From assembly GCA_039917655.1 (NCBI GenBank), contig JBDSJC010000064.1:1-5363 (forward strand): a stretch of DNA of 5,363 nt, given 5' to 3'. Numbering within the stretch: the stretch's first letter is position 1; every line of letters starts with the position of its first letter. Below the pieces are notes generated by a model, which had not been told where the DNA came from, searched no databases, and saw only the letters and a list, made by a program, of their open reading frames with translations. Below, piece after piece: positions 4,712-5,363 of the stretch. This stretch comes from PNKC01 sp039917655 (lineage in GTDB: Bacteria > Chloroflexota > Dehalococcoidia > Tepidiformales > Tepidiformaceae). The position numbers and the translations under genes are program-made.

Positions 4712-5363
4712 CTACGTCCCCGCCGGGCCGACGAAGCTGATCGGCTGCCCCAACGCACCCACGCCGAGGGAGAGCAGGAGTTCATCGGTCTTCCAGGCCA
4801 TTACGTTGCCGCCGACCATGTCGCGGTAGATGCGCTCGAGCGGCTTCGCCTTCACGTAGGCGTGGGCCCCGCAGACCTTCATCGCGCCAGCCGATACTTC
4901 TTCGCTCATGCGCCGCAGGTGGTAGACCGTGCGCACGAGGTGGCGGAGGAACGCCTGATTCGATTCGAACGGCGTATCCAGCCGGCGGGCCGTGTCGTAG
5001 AGGATGACGCGGCCGGTCTCCAGCCAGTGCTCCATGTTGCCGATCCCGAACTGCGCCCATGCCTGATCCGACCGAAAGCCAACGGTCCCGGTGTTGCCGA
5101 GGTTAGGCCCGGCGAGGTAGCCGTACCGCTTGCCGACGTAGTCGAGGGTGAAATCGAAGGCGGCCTGCGAAAGGCCCAGCCAGATTGCGAGGATGCCGAG
5201 CGCCCCGCGCGTGCGCCGCTGGTTGGGCACGCTGATAACGCTCGCCTGCGCCTCTGTGATCATCCGCAGCATGGCCACAGGCACGACCATCGCCTCGGAT
5301 TTCGGGATGCGCATGTTCTCCACCAAGATGTCGTGACTGGCGGTGGCGCGCAGGCCCATTGCG
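4712..5363 (-). CDS. Acyl-CoA dehydrogenase superfamily flavoprotein, C-terminal half, start beyond right edge
   Basis: The frame enters from the right edge and ends at TAG 4714-4712, giving 216 visible residues. AMGLRATASHDILVENMRIP at its beginning is the 'GmRatgShdv...v.vP' segment of the middle beta-domain, so roughly the first 170 residues should lie outside the window; the ATG at 5359 is internal. The rest is the helical C-terminal domain, with a conserved turn near LERIYRDMVGG. Counting the ATG at 5359 as residue 1, the position of the catalytic Glu of medium-chain acyl-CoA dehydrogenase (eight residues after the Asp of 'RD') is A188 in NVMAWKTDE. This resembles the subgroup containing DszC-type monooxygenases and other non-classical members rather than beta-oxidation enzymes. 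It is almost certainly co-transcribed and translationally coupled with the dehalogenase-like gene two bases downstream, implying a shared pathway. Dehydrogenase versus monooxygenase cannot be decided from this half. Confidence 0.85.
   Translation of the reverse strand, partial: AMGLRATASHDILVENMRIPKSEAMVVPVAMLRMITEAQASVISVPNQRRTRGALGILAIWLGLSQAAFDFTLDYVGKRYGYLAGPNLGNTGTVGFRSDQAWAQFGIGNMEHWLETGRVILYDTARRLDTPFESNQAFLRHLVRTVYHLRRMSEEVSAGAMKVCGAHAYVKAKPLERIYRDMVGGNVMAWKTDELLLSLGVGALGQPISFVGPAGT

Noticed and set aside
4712..5359. Treating ATG 5359 as the true start of the flavoprotein
   Set aside because: The residues there (GLRATASHD) belong to the middle beta-domain of the family, and the frame remains open to the window edge.

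Overview
The window is GC-rich, and every gene I can support lies on the minus strand, so transcription runs from the right edge to the left. It looks like a chromosomal stretch from a GC-rich, probably environmental bacterium. Two clues bear on the lineage, neither decisive: a LexA box of the GAAC-N4-GTTC ('Gram-positive') type, and Flp/Tad pilus genes of the kind seen in Chloroflexota, Actinomycetota and related phyla. Several gene remnants show that the region has been rearranged.

Right part (4032-5363): a tightly coupled pair. First comes the C-terminal half of an acyl-CoA dehydrogenase superfamily flavoprotein, whose start lies beyond the window. Two bases after its stop begins a protein that resembles a short-chain dehydrogenase but carries the signature of halohydrin dehalogenases. 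It has T-x4-Y-x-G instead of the NAD(P)-binding glycine motif, the S-x12-Y-x3-R triad, and an N-Y...Y-Y-P halide-site-like loop. This pair is the most interesting item in the window.

Middle part (3084-4031): an MNT-type minimal nucleotidyltransferase of the MntA antitoxin kind with no HEPN partner visible, followed in the same reading frame by the last ~100 residues of an APC-family amino acid permease, which is a remnant. A leader region with a five-copy heptanucleotide repeat follows.

Centre (2103-3083): a catalytically dead Y-family polymerase homologue of the ImuB type. Its promoter contains a textbook SOS box between a good -35 and a weak -10, with a strong Shine-Dalgarno sequence. The usual cassette partners imuA and dnaE2 are not in the window.

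Left part (1-2102): a Tad pilus region. A TadE/TadG-like anchored protein is followed by about 255 bases with no convincing gene, then the last ~52 codons of a CpaF/TadA secretion ATPase without the rest of the gene, then the start of a TadB/TadC-type inner-membrane protein that runs off the left edge. The 509 bases between tadG and imuB hold one weak candidate for a small membrane protein and an 18-base tandem repeat.

The identifications rest on motifs and remembered family patterns. No database search was possible.
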